From Flaccisagitta enflata (Eukaryota > Chaetognatha > Sagittoidea > Aphragmophora), in assembly GCA_965153355.1 (NCBI GenBank), contig OZ231126.1:2666001-2730000 (forward strand): a stretch of 64,000 nt of DNA, given 5' to 3'. The translations under genes and the position numbers were made by a program. The first letter of the stretch is position 1. The number at the start of each line of letters is the position of its first letter. Below are positions 1 to 45,039 of this stretch, piece after piece. Below the pieces are notes generated by a model. That model searched no databases and was not told the origin of the DNA. It saw only the letters and a list, made by a program, of their open reading frames with translations.

Positions 1-3000
1 TCAGAATACAGAATGATAGATGAAGATTGAACTAAGAACTACTCTGGATAACTGAAGTGATCTGAGGAGTATAAGTGACTGAGTCTATGTGAATATTCAT
101 CCATTTATGTTGTGTCAATTAATAGTCCCATTGACTCATAGTGTGTGACTACCTTCAGAATACAGAATGATAGATGAAGATTGAACTAAGAACTACTCTG
201 GATAACTGAAGTGATCTGAGGAGTATAAGTGACTGAGTCTATGTGAATATTCATCCATATATGTTGTGTCAATTAATACTCCCATTGACTCATAGTGTGT
301 GACTACCTTCAGAATACAGAGTGATAGATGAAGATTGAACTAAGAACTACTCTGGATAATTGAAGTAATCTGAGGAGTATAAGTGACTGAGTCTATGGGA
401 ATATTCATCCATATATGTTGTGTCAATTAATACTCCCATTGACTCATAGTGTGTGACTACCTTCAGAATACAGAATGATAGATGGAGATGTAACTAAGAA
501 CTACTCTGGATAACTGAAGTGATCTGAGGAGTATAAGTGACTGAGTCTATTTGAATATTCATCCATTTATTTTGTGTCAATTAATAGTCCCATTGACTCA
601 TAGTGTGTGACTACCTTCAGAATACAGAATGATAGATGAAGATTGAACTAAGAACTACTCTGGATAACTGAAGTGATCTGAGGAGTATAAGTGACTGAGT
701 CTATGTGAATATTCATCCATTTATGTTGTGTCAATTAATAGTCCCATTGACTCATAGTGTGTGACTACCTTCAGAATACAGAATGATAGATGAAGATTGA
801 ACTAAGAACTACTCTGGATAACTGAAGTGATCTGAGGAGTATAAGTGACTGAGTCTATGTGAATATTCATCCATATATGTTGTGTCAATTAATACTCCCA
901 TTGACTCATAGTGTGTGACTACCTTCAGAATACAGAATGATAGATGAAGATTGAATTAAGATCTTCTCTGGATAACTGAAGTGATCTTAGGAGTATTAGT
1001 GACTGAGTCTATGTGAATATTCATCCATATATGTGTGTGTCAATTAATACTCCCATTGACTCAAAGTGTGTGACTACCTTCAGAATACAGAATGATAGAT
1101 GAAGATTGAACTAAGAACCACTCTGGATAACTGAAGTGATCTTAGGAGTGTAAGTGACTGAGTCTATGTGAATATTCATCCATTTATGTGTGTGTCAATT
1201 AATACTCCCATTGACTCAAAGTGTGTGACTACCTTCAGAGTACAGAATGATAAATGAAGATTGAACTAAGAACTACTCTGGATAATTGAAGAAATCTGAG
1301 GAGTATAAGTGACTGAGTTTATGTGAATATTCATTCATATATGTGTGTGTCAATTAATACTCCCATTGACTCAAAGTGTGTGACTACCTTTGGAATACAG
1401 AATGATAGATGAAGATTGAACTAAGAACCACTCTGGATAACAGAAGTGATCTTAGGAGTGTAAGTGACTGAGTCTATGTGAATATTCATCCATATATGTT
1501 GTGTCAATTAATATTCCCATTGACTCAAAGTGGGTGACTACCTTCAGAATACAGAATGATAGATGAAGATGGAACTAAGAACTACTCTGGATAACTGAAG
1601 TGATCTGAGAAGTATAAGTGACTGAGTCTATGTGAATATTCATCCATATACGTTGTGTCAATTAATATTCCCATTGACTCATAGTGTGTGACTACCTTCA
1701 GAATACAGAATGATAGATGAAGATTGAACTAAGAACTACTTTGGATAACTGAAGTGATCTGAGGAGTATAAGTGACTGAGTCCATATGAATATTCATCCA
1801 TATATGTTGTGTCAATTAATACATCTATTGACTCAAAGTGTGTGACTACCTTCAGAATACAGAATGATAGATGAAGATTGAACTAAGAACTACTCTGGAT
1901 AACTGAAGTGATCTGAGGAGTATAAGTGACTGAGTCTATGTGAATATTCATCCATTTATGTTGTGTCAATTAATAGTCCCATTGACTCAAAGTGTGTGAC
2001 TACCTTCAGAATACAGAATGATAGATGAAGATTGAACTAAGAACTACTCTGGATAACTGAAGTGATCTGAGGAGTATAAGTGACTGAGTCTATGTGAATA
2101 TTCATCCATATATGTTGTGTCAATTAATACTCCCATTGACTCATAGTGTGTGACTACCTTCAGAATACAGAATGATAGATGAAGATTGAATTAAGATCTA
2201 CTCTGGATAACTGAAGTGATCTTAGGAGTATTAGTGACTGAGTCTATGTGAATATTCATCCATATATGTGTGTGTCAATTAATACTCCCATTGACTCAAA
2301 GTGTGTGACTACCTTCAGAATACAGGATGATAGATGAAGATTGAACTAAGAACCACTCTGGATAACTGAAGTGATCGTAGGAGTGTAAGTGACTGAGTCT
2401 ATGTGAATATTCATCCATATATGTGTGTGTCAATTAATACTCCCATTGACTCAAAGTGTGTGACTACCTTCAGAATACAGAATGATAAATGAAGATTGAA
2501 CTAAGAACTACTCTGGATAATTGAAGTAATCTGCGGAGTATAAGTGACTGAGTTTATGTGAATATTCATCCATAATTGTGTGTGTCAATTAATACTCCCA
2601 TTGACTCAAAGTGTGTGACTACCTTTGGAATACAGAATGATAGATGAAGATTGAACTAAGAACCTTTCTGGATAACAGAAGTGATCTTAGGAGTGTAAGT
2701 GACTGAGTCTATGTGAATATTCATCCATATATGTTGTGTCAATTAATATTCCCATTGACTCAAAGTGGGTGACTACCTTCAGAATACAGAATGATAGATG
2801 AAGATGGAACTAAGAACTACTCTGGATAACTGAAGTGATCTGAGAAGTATAAGTGACTGAGTCTATGTGAATATTCATCCATATAGGTTGTGTCAATTAA
2901 TATTCCCATTGACTCATAGTGTGTGACTACCTTCAGAATACAGAATGATAGATGAAGATTGAACTAAGAACTACTTTGGATAACTGAAGTGATCTGAGGA

Positions 3001-3645
3001 GTATAAGTGACTGAGTCCATATGAATATTCATCCATATATGTTGTGTCAATTAATACATCCATTGACTCAAAGTGTGTGACTACCTTCAGAATACAGAAT
3101 GATAGATGAAGATTGAACTAAGAACTACTCTGGATAACTGAAGTGATCTGGGGAGTATAAGTGACTGAGTCTATGTGAATATTCATCCATATATGTTGTG
3201 TCAATTAATATTCCCACTGACTCAAAGTGTGTGACTACCTTCAGAATACAGAATGATAGATGAAGATTGAACTAAGAACCACTCTGGATAATTGAAGTAA
3301 TCTGAGGAGTATAAGTGACTGAGTCTATGTGAATATTCATCCATATATGTTGTGTCAAATAATACTCCCATTGACTCATAGTGTGTGACTACCTTCAGAA
3401 TACAGAATGATAGATGAAGATTGAACTAAGAACTTCTCTGGATAACTGAAGTGATCTGAGGAGTATAAGTGAATATTCGTCCATATATGTTGTGTCAATT
3501 AATATTCCCATTGACTCAAAGTGTGTGACTACCTTCAGAATACAGAATGATAGATGAAGATTGAACTAAGAACTACTCTGGATAATTGAAGTAATCTGAG
3601 GAGAATGAATGACTGAGTCTATGTGAATGTTCATCCATCTTTGTT
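1..3645. repeat. 154-bp satellite array with 8-monomer higher-order unit
   Basis: About 23.7 head-to-tail monomers. The landmark TCAGAATACAG recurs at 1, 155 and 309, giving a period of 154 bp. Monomers differ by scattered substitutions, and the pattern of variants repeats: the ATCTTCTCTGG-type variant near 953 returns near 2187, the CTTTGGAATAC variant near 1388 returns near 2621, the AGATGGAAC variant near 1565 returns near 2797, and the CCATATGAATA variant near 1782 returns near 3015. All spacings are close to 1233 bp, or eight monomers, so a larger unit was duplicated. Most monomers contain TTGACTCA. The array is cut by the left edge and decays near 3640 into a GACTC-rich sequence. No gene is seen in it. 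Confidence 0.97.
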
Positions 3646-5640
3646 GTTAATATTCATGTCGACTCAACAAATGAGTCGCTAGGTTTCATAATTTGGTTTT
3701 GGTTTGTAGGGTTGAGTTAGTTTGTTAGGGTTAGCGTTAGGGTTAGGGTTGCAAGGGTAAGGTAAAGGTTAGTGGGTTTAAGTTGGGTTTGGGTTAGGGT
3801 TAAGGTTGCAGACCTACTAGAGTTAGGGTTAATGGGTTTGGGTTAAGCTTAGGGGTTTGGCTTAGGGTCAGGGTTGGAGACCTACTAACCCCAACCCTAA
3901 CTCAAACCCAGTAACCCTAACCCACTAACTCTTATATTTCCACTCTAATCCTAACCTTAATTATAACCCAGAGAGAGAAAGAGGGTTAGATAAGAGCTAG
4001 AGTTATGGTTAGGGTTAGTGGGTTTTGGTAAGAGTTAGTGAGTTAGGGTTAAGGTTCGGGTTGGAGACTTTCTAACCCTAACCATCTTGCCCTAACCCTA
4101 AGCTCAACCCTAACCTTTTTATTCCAACCCTAACCCTATCATCTATCCTTAAACTCAAACCCTAACCCTAACATGCTAACCCTAACCCACATATCCTAAC
4201 CCTAACCTTAAAAACATAACCCTAACCCTATCATCTATCCCTAAAATCAAACCCTAACCCTAAACTATTTGGACGAAGTTGTGGGGTACGGGTTAGGGTT
4301 AGACCTAATTTTTGAGGGACATAGATCTTACTGAAATGAAGGGTTAGGGTTTGACTTCACTTTGGAGGGATGTCAAACTGAAATGAAGGGTTAGGGTTAG
4401 GGTTTGACTTCATATAGTGATACAAAGGGTTAGGGTTAGACTTCACTTTGGAGGGACATGTTACTGAAATGAAGGGTTAGGGTTAGGGTTTGACCTTACT
4501 TTAATGGGATGTCCAACTGAAATGAAGGGTAAGGGTTAGGGTTTGACTTCACTTTGGCGGGATGTCTTACTAATATGAAATGGAGGTTTGGGTTAGGGTT
4601 TGACTTCATGTAGTGATACAAAGGGTTAGATTTAGACTTCACTTTGGAGGGACATCTTACTGAAATGAAGGGTTAGGGTTAGGCTTTGACTTCACCTACT
4701 GAAATGAAGGGTTAGGGTTAGAGTTTGACTTCACTTTTGAGGTATGTCCTACTGAAATAAATTGAAAGGTAAGGGTTACGGTTTGACTTCACATAGTGAA
4801 AAAAAAGAGTTAGACTTCACTTTTGAGGGACATCTTACTTACTAAAATGAAAGGTTAGGGTCAGGGTCTTACTTCACTTTGGTGGGATGTCTTACTAAAA
4901 TGAAGAGGTTAGGGTTTGGGTTTCACTTCATATAGTTATACGAAGGGTTAGGGTTAGACTTAACTTTGGAGGGACATCTTACTGAAATGAAGGGTTAGGG
5001 TTAGGGTTTGACTTCACTTACTGAAGTGAAGGATTAGGGTGAGACTTTGGAGGGATGTCTTAATAAAATAAAGGGTAAGGGTTAGGGTTAGGGTGCTAAC
5101 CCTAACCCACATATCCTAACCCTTACCTTAAAAACATAACCCTAACCCTATCATCTATCCCAAAACTAAAACCCTAACCCTGAACTATATGGATGAAGTT
5201 GCGGGTCATGGGTTAAGGTTAGACTTAACTTTGGAGAGACATCTTACTGAAATGAAGGGTTAGGGTTAGGGTTTAAACCAAAAGCGTAATAGTGCTATAC
5301 TTTCTTATAACGCTAACCCTAACCCTAACCCGCAACGCTCATGAGCGTGTACATGGCGCTCACTTAGTGAAACATTAACCCTAACCCTAACCCAAACCCT
5401 AACCCTAACCTTGTTATCCAGCCCTAACCCTAACCCTAACCCAAGAAACATAACCCTAACCCTAACCCGAGAAACATAACCCTAACCCTATCAGCTATCC
5501 TTAATCTCAAACCCTAACCCTAACACTAACCCTAACCCGTACAACTGAAGTGCATTTGCGGGAATGGGTTTGTTTTCACTTTGGAGATACCTCTTACTGA
5601 AAGGAAGGGTTGGGGTTAGGGGTGAAATATTCACATTGAT
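3646..5640. repeat. Interstitial telomere-like (TTAGGG) region, mixed orientation
   Basis: Short perfect and degenerate runs of TTAGGG alternate with runs of CCCTAA, switching strand several times (G-rich about 3690-3880, C-rich about 3880-3965 and 4075-4265, G-rich composite about 4280-5095, C-rich about 5095-5180 and 5290-5545). Between 4335 and 5275 the telomeric hexamers are embedded in a longer repeated unit of roughly 55-60 bp containing AAATGAAGGG, TTTGACTTCACTTT and GGAGGGA. This is not a functional chromosome end, because it is internal, degenerate and bidirectional. It resembles subtelomeric DNA or a fusion or repair scar. No gene is seen. Confidence 0.9.
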
Positions 5641-5770
5641 TCAGTGCTCTTTGAATCACTTCAGATTACTAGGGTAGATCTTTACTAAGATCCTATTCAA
5701 GCATTCTCTATCTTGTCGCTTGAAACATTTTTTGAGTCAACAGGAATATTAATAGACATACAAGAGACAT

Positions 5771-5852
<82 letters not shown>

Positions 5853-5903
5853 CTTTTTTGATTAATATTCACATCGACTCAACTTTTGAGTCACATAGAA
5901 TAT

Positions 5904-5976
<73 letters not shown>

Positions 5977-6495
5977 AACTTTTGATTAATATTAATATTC
6001 ACATCGACCTTTGAGTCACTTGGAATATTATCTCTGGTGACAACTGATTTGTGTCAACCAATATGATTCTAACCAGCTTACCCCATCTTAGTCGAGCAGA
6101 ATATTCAATACCATAGATTTTGAATAATGAGTCTCTTGGAATATTAATTTTGTGATATGGTGCATGGTGCATGGGCTGTGGATCTCGCGATCTCTCATGA
6201 ATGTACCATTTCCTTCACTTTGTCATCAAAAAAAAGCTGAGTCTATAACAAATTTCCTTCTGAAATGGAATTAATATTCATATTGGCTTGAAGTGACTCT
6301 AATTTGCTGCATAATATTCCAATCGACCTGAATCGACCCAGAGCGACCCAAAGAGACTCAAAGGCGACTCATCGACTCATTGGATTGCATTGAAAATAAT
6401 CTTCTTGCAAGAATTTCCTTGTTAGTTATCATGAGAGAAAACCCGATGCTTATTTAAGAGAGAGAGAGAGAGAGAGAAGAAGAGAGAGATAAAAG

Positions 6496-6591
<96 letters not shown>

Positions 6592-6600
6592 TCTTCACCT
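5641..6600. repeat. CT/GA microsatellites in GACTC-rich spacer
   Basis: (CT)n tracts at about 5774-5849, 5909-5973 and 6497-6590, and a (GA)n tract at about 6459-6489 forming a large inverted purine/pyrimidine pair with the last CT tract. The spacers between the CT tracts repeat a unit containing ATTAATATTCACATCGACTC, and short palindromes of the type GACTCAA..TTGAGTC occur up to 6380. The spacer resembles the TTAATATTCCCATTGACTC part of the 154-bp satellite, so it may be diverged satellite. No gene is seen. Confidence 0.85.
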
Positions 6601-6634
6601 TTTCCTTTGTCTGTCAGTCAGTGGGTCGTGACGG

Positions 6635-6792
6635 TTTTTAGTCGCGGACACGCGACTCTACACCTTGCCGTGTCGGTCGGTCCGTCCGTCCGTCGGTCCG
6701 TCCGTCACATTTCTAAATTCTGAGCGGTTTTTGCGGTACTGCTCCAGCCCAACCGTCCGCGACTGGATTGCCGTGTATCCGGCCTTGTTTAC
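6635..6792 (+). mobile_element. Hairpin element, subfamily A1
   Basis: Reference copy of A1. It starts with T5-A and the hairpin GTCGCGGACACGCGAC (6641-6656), then CTCTACACC, a run of TCGG/TCCG tetramers, a middle with TACTGCTCC, the sequence GTCCGCGAC (6755-6763), which is the exact complement of the hairpin left arm, and the end GTGTATCCGGCCTTGTT. It has no coding potential and no obvious Pol III promoter boxes. Many related copies lie in the window in both orientations. It is probably a non-autonomous transposable element; its class is unknown. Confidence 0.75.
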
Positions 6793-6997
6793 CATGATGT
6801 CGAGTGACCGACACCATGGGGTGTGACTGTCGATTCCGACAGTCACGACATAAGTTCTCCCAACGCTAGGACCCACGCATCTACCCATGGCCGGACTGAC
6901 GGACATGCCCTTGTATATAAAGTTGCAAAGTGACCACTATTAACAGAAACTTTCAACGAAAACTAGAGGGGAGCTTCTGTGAACTTTTTAAAATTAC

Positions 6998-39864
<32,867 letters not shown>

Positions 39865-40029
39865 CTTAAGCTTACTATCTTGGATAAAAAATCTTTCCTT
39901 TTGAAAAGCTTTGAAGAAGTCCTGCTCTTTCACAAGTTTCTCCAACGGAATGGTATAACACAATTCTGCGAAGAAAAAGAGAATGACTTTTGACCATCAG
40001 AGGCCTTGAAATCGTTCAGAGTCGTCTTT

Positions 40030-40270
40030 ACTGGTTTCTTTAACTACCAGTAATGGCGGCTATCGCAGTTAGGAAAAAAGTCGTAAGCATTAGTCACTTT
40101 TCACCAAGCTTTTGTCCTCAGTCATTGCAAATTCTTTTACTTGTTAAATCAAATCAGAAGCAATTGTATGTATTGATTTCACTGAAAATATGTGAAAAAT
40201 AGGACTGAGTCCAATGTGCTAGATGAGCTAAAACACTCGAAACACTCAACCAGACAACCAGTTTGCTCAC
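40030..40270. repeat. Reverse copy of the 34.1-34.4 kb segment
   Basis: GGCGGCTATCGCAG, AGTCACTTTTCACCAAGCTT, CAGTCATTGCAAATTC, GCAATTGTATGTATTGATTT and GAGCTAAAACACTCG are the reverse complement, with changes, of the last 155-bp unit and right flank at 34100-34365. It lies just upstream of exon 1 of the VWA/EGF gene. Confidence 0.7.
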
Positions 40271-40332
40271 TGACATAAATATGCCACACAGCAACTGTAA
40301 TGGAATAATATCATTCAGTTTATCTTTTTTTT

Positions 40333-40700
40333 CGACAGCGGCCATGAAGGGACTGATGACCTATTCTTCCACACATACTCTTCTCCTTCGCCTTCGTAAC
40401 CCCCCCCCCCGGCGGCAAGACCCAAATCCCAGCCTTAAGGCCCATATCCCAGACTTGAGGCCCAAATCCTAGCCTCAAGGGTCAAAGTCCATCCTTGAGG
40501 CCCAAATCCCAGCCCCAAGGCCCAAGTCCCTGACTCAGAGCACAAGTCCTAACCTAATGGCCCAAATTCCATGCAGAGGAAGGAGAAGGAGGAGGAGGAG
40601 AAATTTACTCATGTGTGCCGAGCTCCCTCCTTCAACTTCAATCACAACCTACTAAGGCAAAGCACGGGTACCACTGACCATCTAACGTTTTTGCGACTAT
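40333..40700. mobile_element. E element, left end worn
   Basis: ACAGCGGCCATGAAGGGACT, GATGACCTATTCTTCCACAC, units like CCCAAATCCCAGCCTTAAGG, then GGGCACGGGTACC-like AAGCACGGGTACCACTGACC and the end GTTTTTGCGACTA. Confidence 0.7.
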
Positions 40701-40869
40701 TCATATCATTCTAAACAGTGTCAAAATTGTAGTTAAGTGCTTCAAAATAACCTATGCAATTTTACAGTTTGGCAATTTTCCTAATCTTTTGAAATAATCG
40801 CTAGTGTCAGATGGTCAGTAGTACCTGATGCCCCTAGGCTATTCTTATGTGAGGTTATGTGATGGTGAG

Positions 40870-41295
40870 AGGGGCAGCGGCCCTTGGAGGGACCTATGAA
40901 CTATGCTTAGGCATATGGAGAATCATAGAGCATTTCATGCTTTGATTAAGGGGTTGAATTGGACCACAAGGCTAGGATTTCAGCCCTGAGGCTGAGACTT
41001 TTGTTTTCAGGCTGAGATTTGGGCCATGAGGCTGCGATTGAACTATCAAGGTTGAGTTTTGGGCCTTGAGGCTGGGATATGGGCGGGCCTCAAGGCTGGA
41101 TTTAGGCCTCATGGCTAGGATCTGAGCCAGTGAGCCTTAGGGCTACAATTAGGATAGGACTTTAAGGCCAGGACTAGGGCTTCAAGGCCAGGATTTGGGC
41201 TTCAAAGTCAGGATTTGGGCCACAAGTCTAGGATTTGAGTGGGGGGAGGGGTACCTAAAAGAAGGACGAGAAGGAGAAGAAGATGAAATTCCAAG
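40870..41295. mobile_element. E element with reversed core
   Basis: GGGGCAGCGGCCCTTGGAGG, GAACTATGCTTAGGCATATG, core units in the GGGATTTGGGCCTTGAGGCT orientation, then GGAGAAGAAGATGAAATTCC. The right GGGGCCGCTGCCC terminus is missing; H sequence follows. Confidence 0.65.
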
Positions 41296-41460
41296 GGTGT
41301 ATATAGTTCTGTAATCTTTGATTATTTCTCCCCCCCTGCCTTTGATTTTCTTCTCCGCAACACATAGCACCGCATTACCAAGTCTATGATTTTCTTCCCC
41401 ATACAGCAATAAAACTATGTATTTTAGGTTTAAATAGTGTTAAATTGTGTTTTGCTTATC
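41296..41460 (+). mobile_element. H element (hAT-type MITE) fragment
   Basis: TGTATATAGTTCTGTAATCT, TTGATTATTTCTCCCCCCC, TGCCTTTGATTTTCTTCTCC, CTATGATTTTCTTCCCCATA and TAAATAGTGTTAAATTGTGT are the reverse complement of landmarks in the complete copy at 61209-61542. Confidence 0.65.
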
Positions 41461-41514
41461 ATGTTTAATGATTTGTTGCTGCCAAAAGTTAAATTTTCCC
41501 CAAATTTTCATTTT

Positions 41515-42390
41515 TGGGCAGTGGCCCCATAGAGGACGATATCCTGTAGAACACAGGGGGACTTTTGTTTGTTTGTCTGTACGTTTGTCCATCCGTTTGT
41601 CCATCCATTTATCCCTACAGTTGTTCGTCTGTTTGACCTCCCCCGCCTTGAGACTCAAATCTCAGCCTCAAGGCTCAGATCCCAGCCTCAAGGCTCAAAT
41701 CCCAGCCTCAAGGCTCAAATCCCAGCCTCATGGCTCAAATTCCAGCCTTGAGGCTCAAATCCCAGCCTTGAGGCTCAAATCCCAGCCTCAAAGCTCAAAT
41801 CCCAGTCTCGAGACTCAAATCCCAGCCTTGAGGCTCAAATGCCAGCCTTGAGGCTATTATCCCAGCCTTAAGGCTCAAAACCCAGCCTTAAGGCTCAAAT
41901 CCCAACCTCAAGGCTCAAATTGCACACACCGACGAACAAACAAATGAAAGTCCCCCTGTGTTTTGCAGGACATTATCCCCTTCAGGGCTGCTGCCCTGCC
42001 ACCCATCACCTACAAAAACCAACATACGCAGCAGAGCAACGGTTGTTGCTGACCACATATTGCCCTTTTGTTTGTTTGACTGTCTGTTCATCCGCCCGTT
42101 CCTCAAGGGCCTTGAGTCAAGGCTCAAATCCCAGCCTCAATCTTAAATCCCAGTCTCAAGGCTCAAATCCCAGCCTTGAGGCTCAAATCACAGCCTAAAG
42201 GCTCAAATCCCAGCCTCACGGCTCAAATCGCACACATGGACGGACAAACAAATGAAAGTTCCCCTTGTGTTCTGCAGGACATCATCCCCTTCAGGGCCGC
42301 TGCCATGCTACCCATCACCTACAAAAACTAACATACACAGCAGGGCAACGGGTATCGCTGACCACATATTGACCTTGGGCGACTGGTTTC
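41515..42390. mobile_element. F element with duplicated right end
   Basis: GGGCAGTGGCCCCATAGAGG, CCTGTAGAACACAGGGGGAC, TTTGTCCATCC tetramers; core of 20-bp units such as CCTCAAGGCTCAAATCCCAG; a right end at about 41945-42075 (AGTCCCCCTGTGTTTTGCAG, CTGACCACATATTGCCC), more core, and the same right end again at about 42245-42390 (GTGTTCTGCAGGACATCATC, GGGCAACGGGTATCGCTGAC). Confidence 0.72.
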
Positions 42391-42395
42391 TCTTT

Positions 42396-43040
42396 TTTGG
42401 GCAGCGGCCCCGAAGGGGCCAATGACCTATGCTTTCACACAGGAGAAATTTCTCCTCCTCCTTCTCCTCCGTCCGTCCACCCCCTTCTAGGCCTAAATCC
42501 CAGCCTCAAAGCTCAAATCCCGGCCTCTAGGCTCAAGTCCCAACCTTGATGCTCAAATCCCAGCCATGAGGCTTGAATCCCAGCATTGAAGCTCAAATCC
42601 CGTCCTCGAGGCTCAAATCCCAGCCTTGATGCTCAAATGCCAGGTTTGAGGCCCAAATCCCAGCCTCAAGGCTCAAATCCTAGCCTTGAGGCTCAAATTC
42701 CAGCCTCAAGGCTCAAATGTCAGCCTCAAGGCTCAAATCCCACTCTCATAGCTCAAACCCGAGCCAGGAGGCTCAAATCTCAGCCTGGACGCTTGAATCC
42801 CAGCTTAGATGCTCAAATCCCAGCCTCAAGGCTCAAACCCCAGCCTCAAGGCTGAAGTTCCAGCCTTCACGCTCAAATCCCAGCCTTAAAGCTCAAATCC
42901 CAGCCTTGAAGCTCCAAACTTGCTAAGCATAGGTCATCGGCCCCTTTGGGGCCGCTGCCCCTCTTACCACCACACATCCACATAAACTCACATGGGGGCA
43001 ACGGGTACCGCTGACCATCTAACGCTTTTGCGACTATTCT
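42396..43040. mobile_element. E element, nearly complete
   Basis: GGGCAGCGGCCCCGAAGGGG, CCAATGACCTATGCTTTCAC, CTCCGTCCGTCC; more than 20 core units like CCTCAAGGCTCAAATCCCAG; AAGCATAGGTCATCGGCCCC, TTTGGGGCCGCTGCCCC, GGGGCAACGGGTACCGCTGA and GCTTTTGCGACTA at the end. Confidence 0.78.
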
Positions 43041-43059
43041 CCCTTCCTTTTCCACTCCT

Positions 43060-43130
43060 TTCTCAAGACCCTTTGATTATTTCCCACCCCCCCCCCCCCC
43101 CACAGGGGGAATACAGAACAATATACAGGC
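43060..43130. repeat. Poly-C tract in an H-type fragment
   Basis: CCCTTTGATTATTTCCCA, a run of about 17 C, then GGGGGAATACAGAACAATAT, matching the left end of the H element at 61209 in reverse. Run length is likely to be unreliable. Confidence 0.6.
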
Positions 43131-43741
43131 CTGCAGCGGCGTAGGAGAGCTGGATTTTTTGGGACTTCCACCACCTAACTAGTATCCGACAAATTTGGTG
43201 TCCCAACAGACAATAACTTAGTGTAAAATAGTTATTACTACTATACTCTTGTATGCTACTATAATCTTGTTTGCAACTACACTTTTTTTTGCTACTATAC
43301 TCTTGGATAAGTGGGATGAGGCCTAATCACACCTAATAAAGGATTAAATAATTCTATTTCTCTCTCAGCCATTCATATTCTGTGTCTAGATCTTCATTTC
43401 TTCTCTTACCCACCTCCCCTATACCCCCCTGTATTTGCTTAAAACTAAGATAAGTTCTGAATTTTGATTTCTTCATAAATTGTTCATCAGATTGCTACCA
43501 TGCAAGAACATTTATTGTTCAGTATGTGTTGGTATGTTTTCCTCTCTCCCTCTCTCTTCCTTTTTTTCTGAGAAAAAATGTATTAACCTTTGCACTTTTA
43601 AGGTGCATGGAAGGAAGTGATCTGTCAATTTCAATCTCTAATGTCACTTAGGCTTTAAGTGTCCAGCAATCAGTGTCTGTCTTTCTGTCTGTTTTACCAT
43701 CTTTTTTTTTTTTTTTTTTGTTAAATCTTTTTTTCCTGCTT

Positions 43742-44541
43742 TTTGGGCAGCGGCCCCGAAGGGGACAAAGTTCTGTAGAACACAGGGGGACTTTCGTTCG
43801 TCCATCCGTTCGTTCTGGCGTCCCCCCCCCTGCCTCAAGGCTTAAATCCCAGCCTCAAGGCTCAAATCTTAGCCTCGAGGCTCAAATCCCAGCCTTGGGG
43901 CTCAAATCCCAGCCTCAAGGCTCAAATCCCAGCTTTGAGGCTAAGATTTGAGCCTCGAGGCTCTAAACCCAGCCAGGAGGATCAAAACATAGTTTGGAAC
44001 CTCCATGGTCTACAGGACTTTGTCTCCTTCGGGGCCCTGCCTCAATTGACCTCAGACCTCAAATCCCAGCTTCAAGGCTCAAATCCCGGCCTCAAGGCTC
44101 AAATCCCAGACTCGAGGCTCTAATCCTAGCCTTGAGGCTCAAATCCCAGCATCGAGGCTCAAAACCCAGCCTCGAGGTGCAAATCCCAGCCTCAAGGCTC
44201 AAAACCCAGCCAGCAGGCTCCAATCCTAGCCTGGATGCTCCTTTCAAGCCTTAATCCAGCTCTCTCAAGCATCAAATCGGCTCTCTCAAGCTTCGGATTG
44301 GCATTCTGAGGCCTTACATCAGCCGTCTTAGACCTCGATTTAGGCTCTTGAAGGCCTTCAGTAAGCCCTCTATAGCATCTCATCCACTTCTTCAGGCAGG
44401 ACGAACGAAAGTCCCCCTGTGTTCTACAGGACTTCGTCCCCTTCGGGGCCGCTGCCCTGCTTCCCCTCACTCCAATTCACAATCACTCAAAGCAGGGCAA
44501 CGGGTATTGCTGACCACATATTGCCCTTGGGCGACCTGTTT
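43742..44541. mobile_element. F element
   Basis: GGGCAGCGGCCCCGAAGGGG, TCTGTAGAACACAGGGGGAC; core units like CCTCAAGGCTCAAATCCCAG, switching near 44240 to CTCTCAAGCATCAAATCGGC-type units; GTCCCCCTGTGTTCTACAGG, CTTCGTCCCCTTCGGGGCCG, GGGCAACGGGTATTGCTGAC and TTGCCCTTGGGCGACCTG. Complete. Confidence 0.78.
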
Positions 44542-44547
44542 ACTTTT

Positions 44548-44553
<6 letters not shown>

Positions 44554-44627
<74 letters not shown>

Positions 44628-44700
44628 TTTCTTTATTCTTTTTTTTTCTCTTCTTTTTTTTTTCTTCTTCCTCTCTCTTTCCTCTCTTTCTTCCTTCCTT
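44554..44700. repeat. (CT)n followed by a T-rich tract
   Basis: (CT) units at about 44554-44625, then CTTTT/TTTC-rich DNA. False frames lie over it on both strands. Confidence 0.95.
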
Positions 44701-44789
44701 CATTGGTGTCCCGACAACTTTGGTGTCCCGACAGCAGGGACTTCCATGGAAGTCCCGGAAGTCCCTTCTCCTACGCCGCTGCAGGCCTG

Positions 44790-44846
44790 TGAAATGCCCC
44801 CATATGTGAAAGCACAGGTCATTGGCTCTTTTGGGGCCGCTGCTCA
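44790..44846. mobile_element. E element right end fragment
   Basis: CCCCCATATGTGAAAGCACA, GGTCATTGGCTCTTTTGGGG and CCGCTGCTC: the E terminus without its core, joined to the CAGGCCTG foldback. Confidence 0.65.
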
Positions 44847-45039
44847 AAAAAGAGATGAATACTATTATATATAAAAGAAACATCATTGAGTCACCAAAGT
44901 GCACAATAATTTTGTTATATTGACCAATAAAGGCAGCTTTTGCCATTGGAAAAAGTTTTGGATTGGTGTGTACGTCTGTCTGTCTGTCTGTCTGTCTGTC
45001 TGTTACTCTGTCTCACCCTCATTATCCATTCTTCATCCC

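Larger units (their letters stand above)
43131..44786. mobile_element. CAGGCCTG-ended foldback carrying an F element
   Basis: Left end CAGGCCTGCAGCGGCGTAGG with GGGACTTCC; right end GGAAGTCCCTTCTCCTACGC and CGCTGCAGGCCTG, exact inverted match over more than 20 bp. GTGTCCC motifs lie next to both arms. No target duplication is seen at the outside. Inside are AT-rich sequence (43260-43740), an F element and a (CT)n tract. Confidence 0.65.

Noticed and set aside
3646-5640. A true chromosome end at the left of the window
   Set aside because: The hexamers are degenerate, in both orientations, and lie inside the sequence with a long satellite beyond them.
41447-42926. Frames with LKSQPQGSNPSLEAQIPA-type repeats here and at 43935-44254, 45022-45246 and 51303-52321
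   Set aside because: These are minisatellite cores of E and F elements read in one of several open frames; the same pattern appears on both strands.
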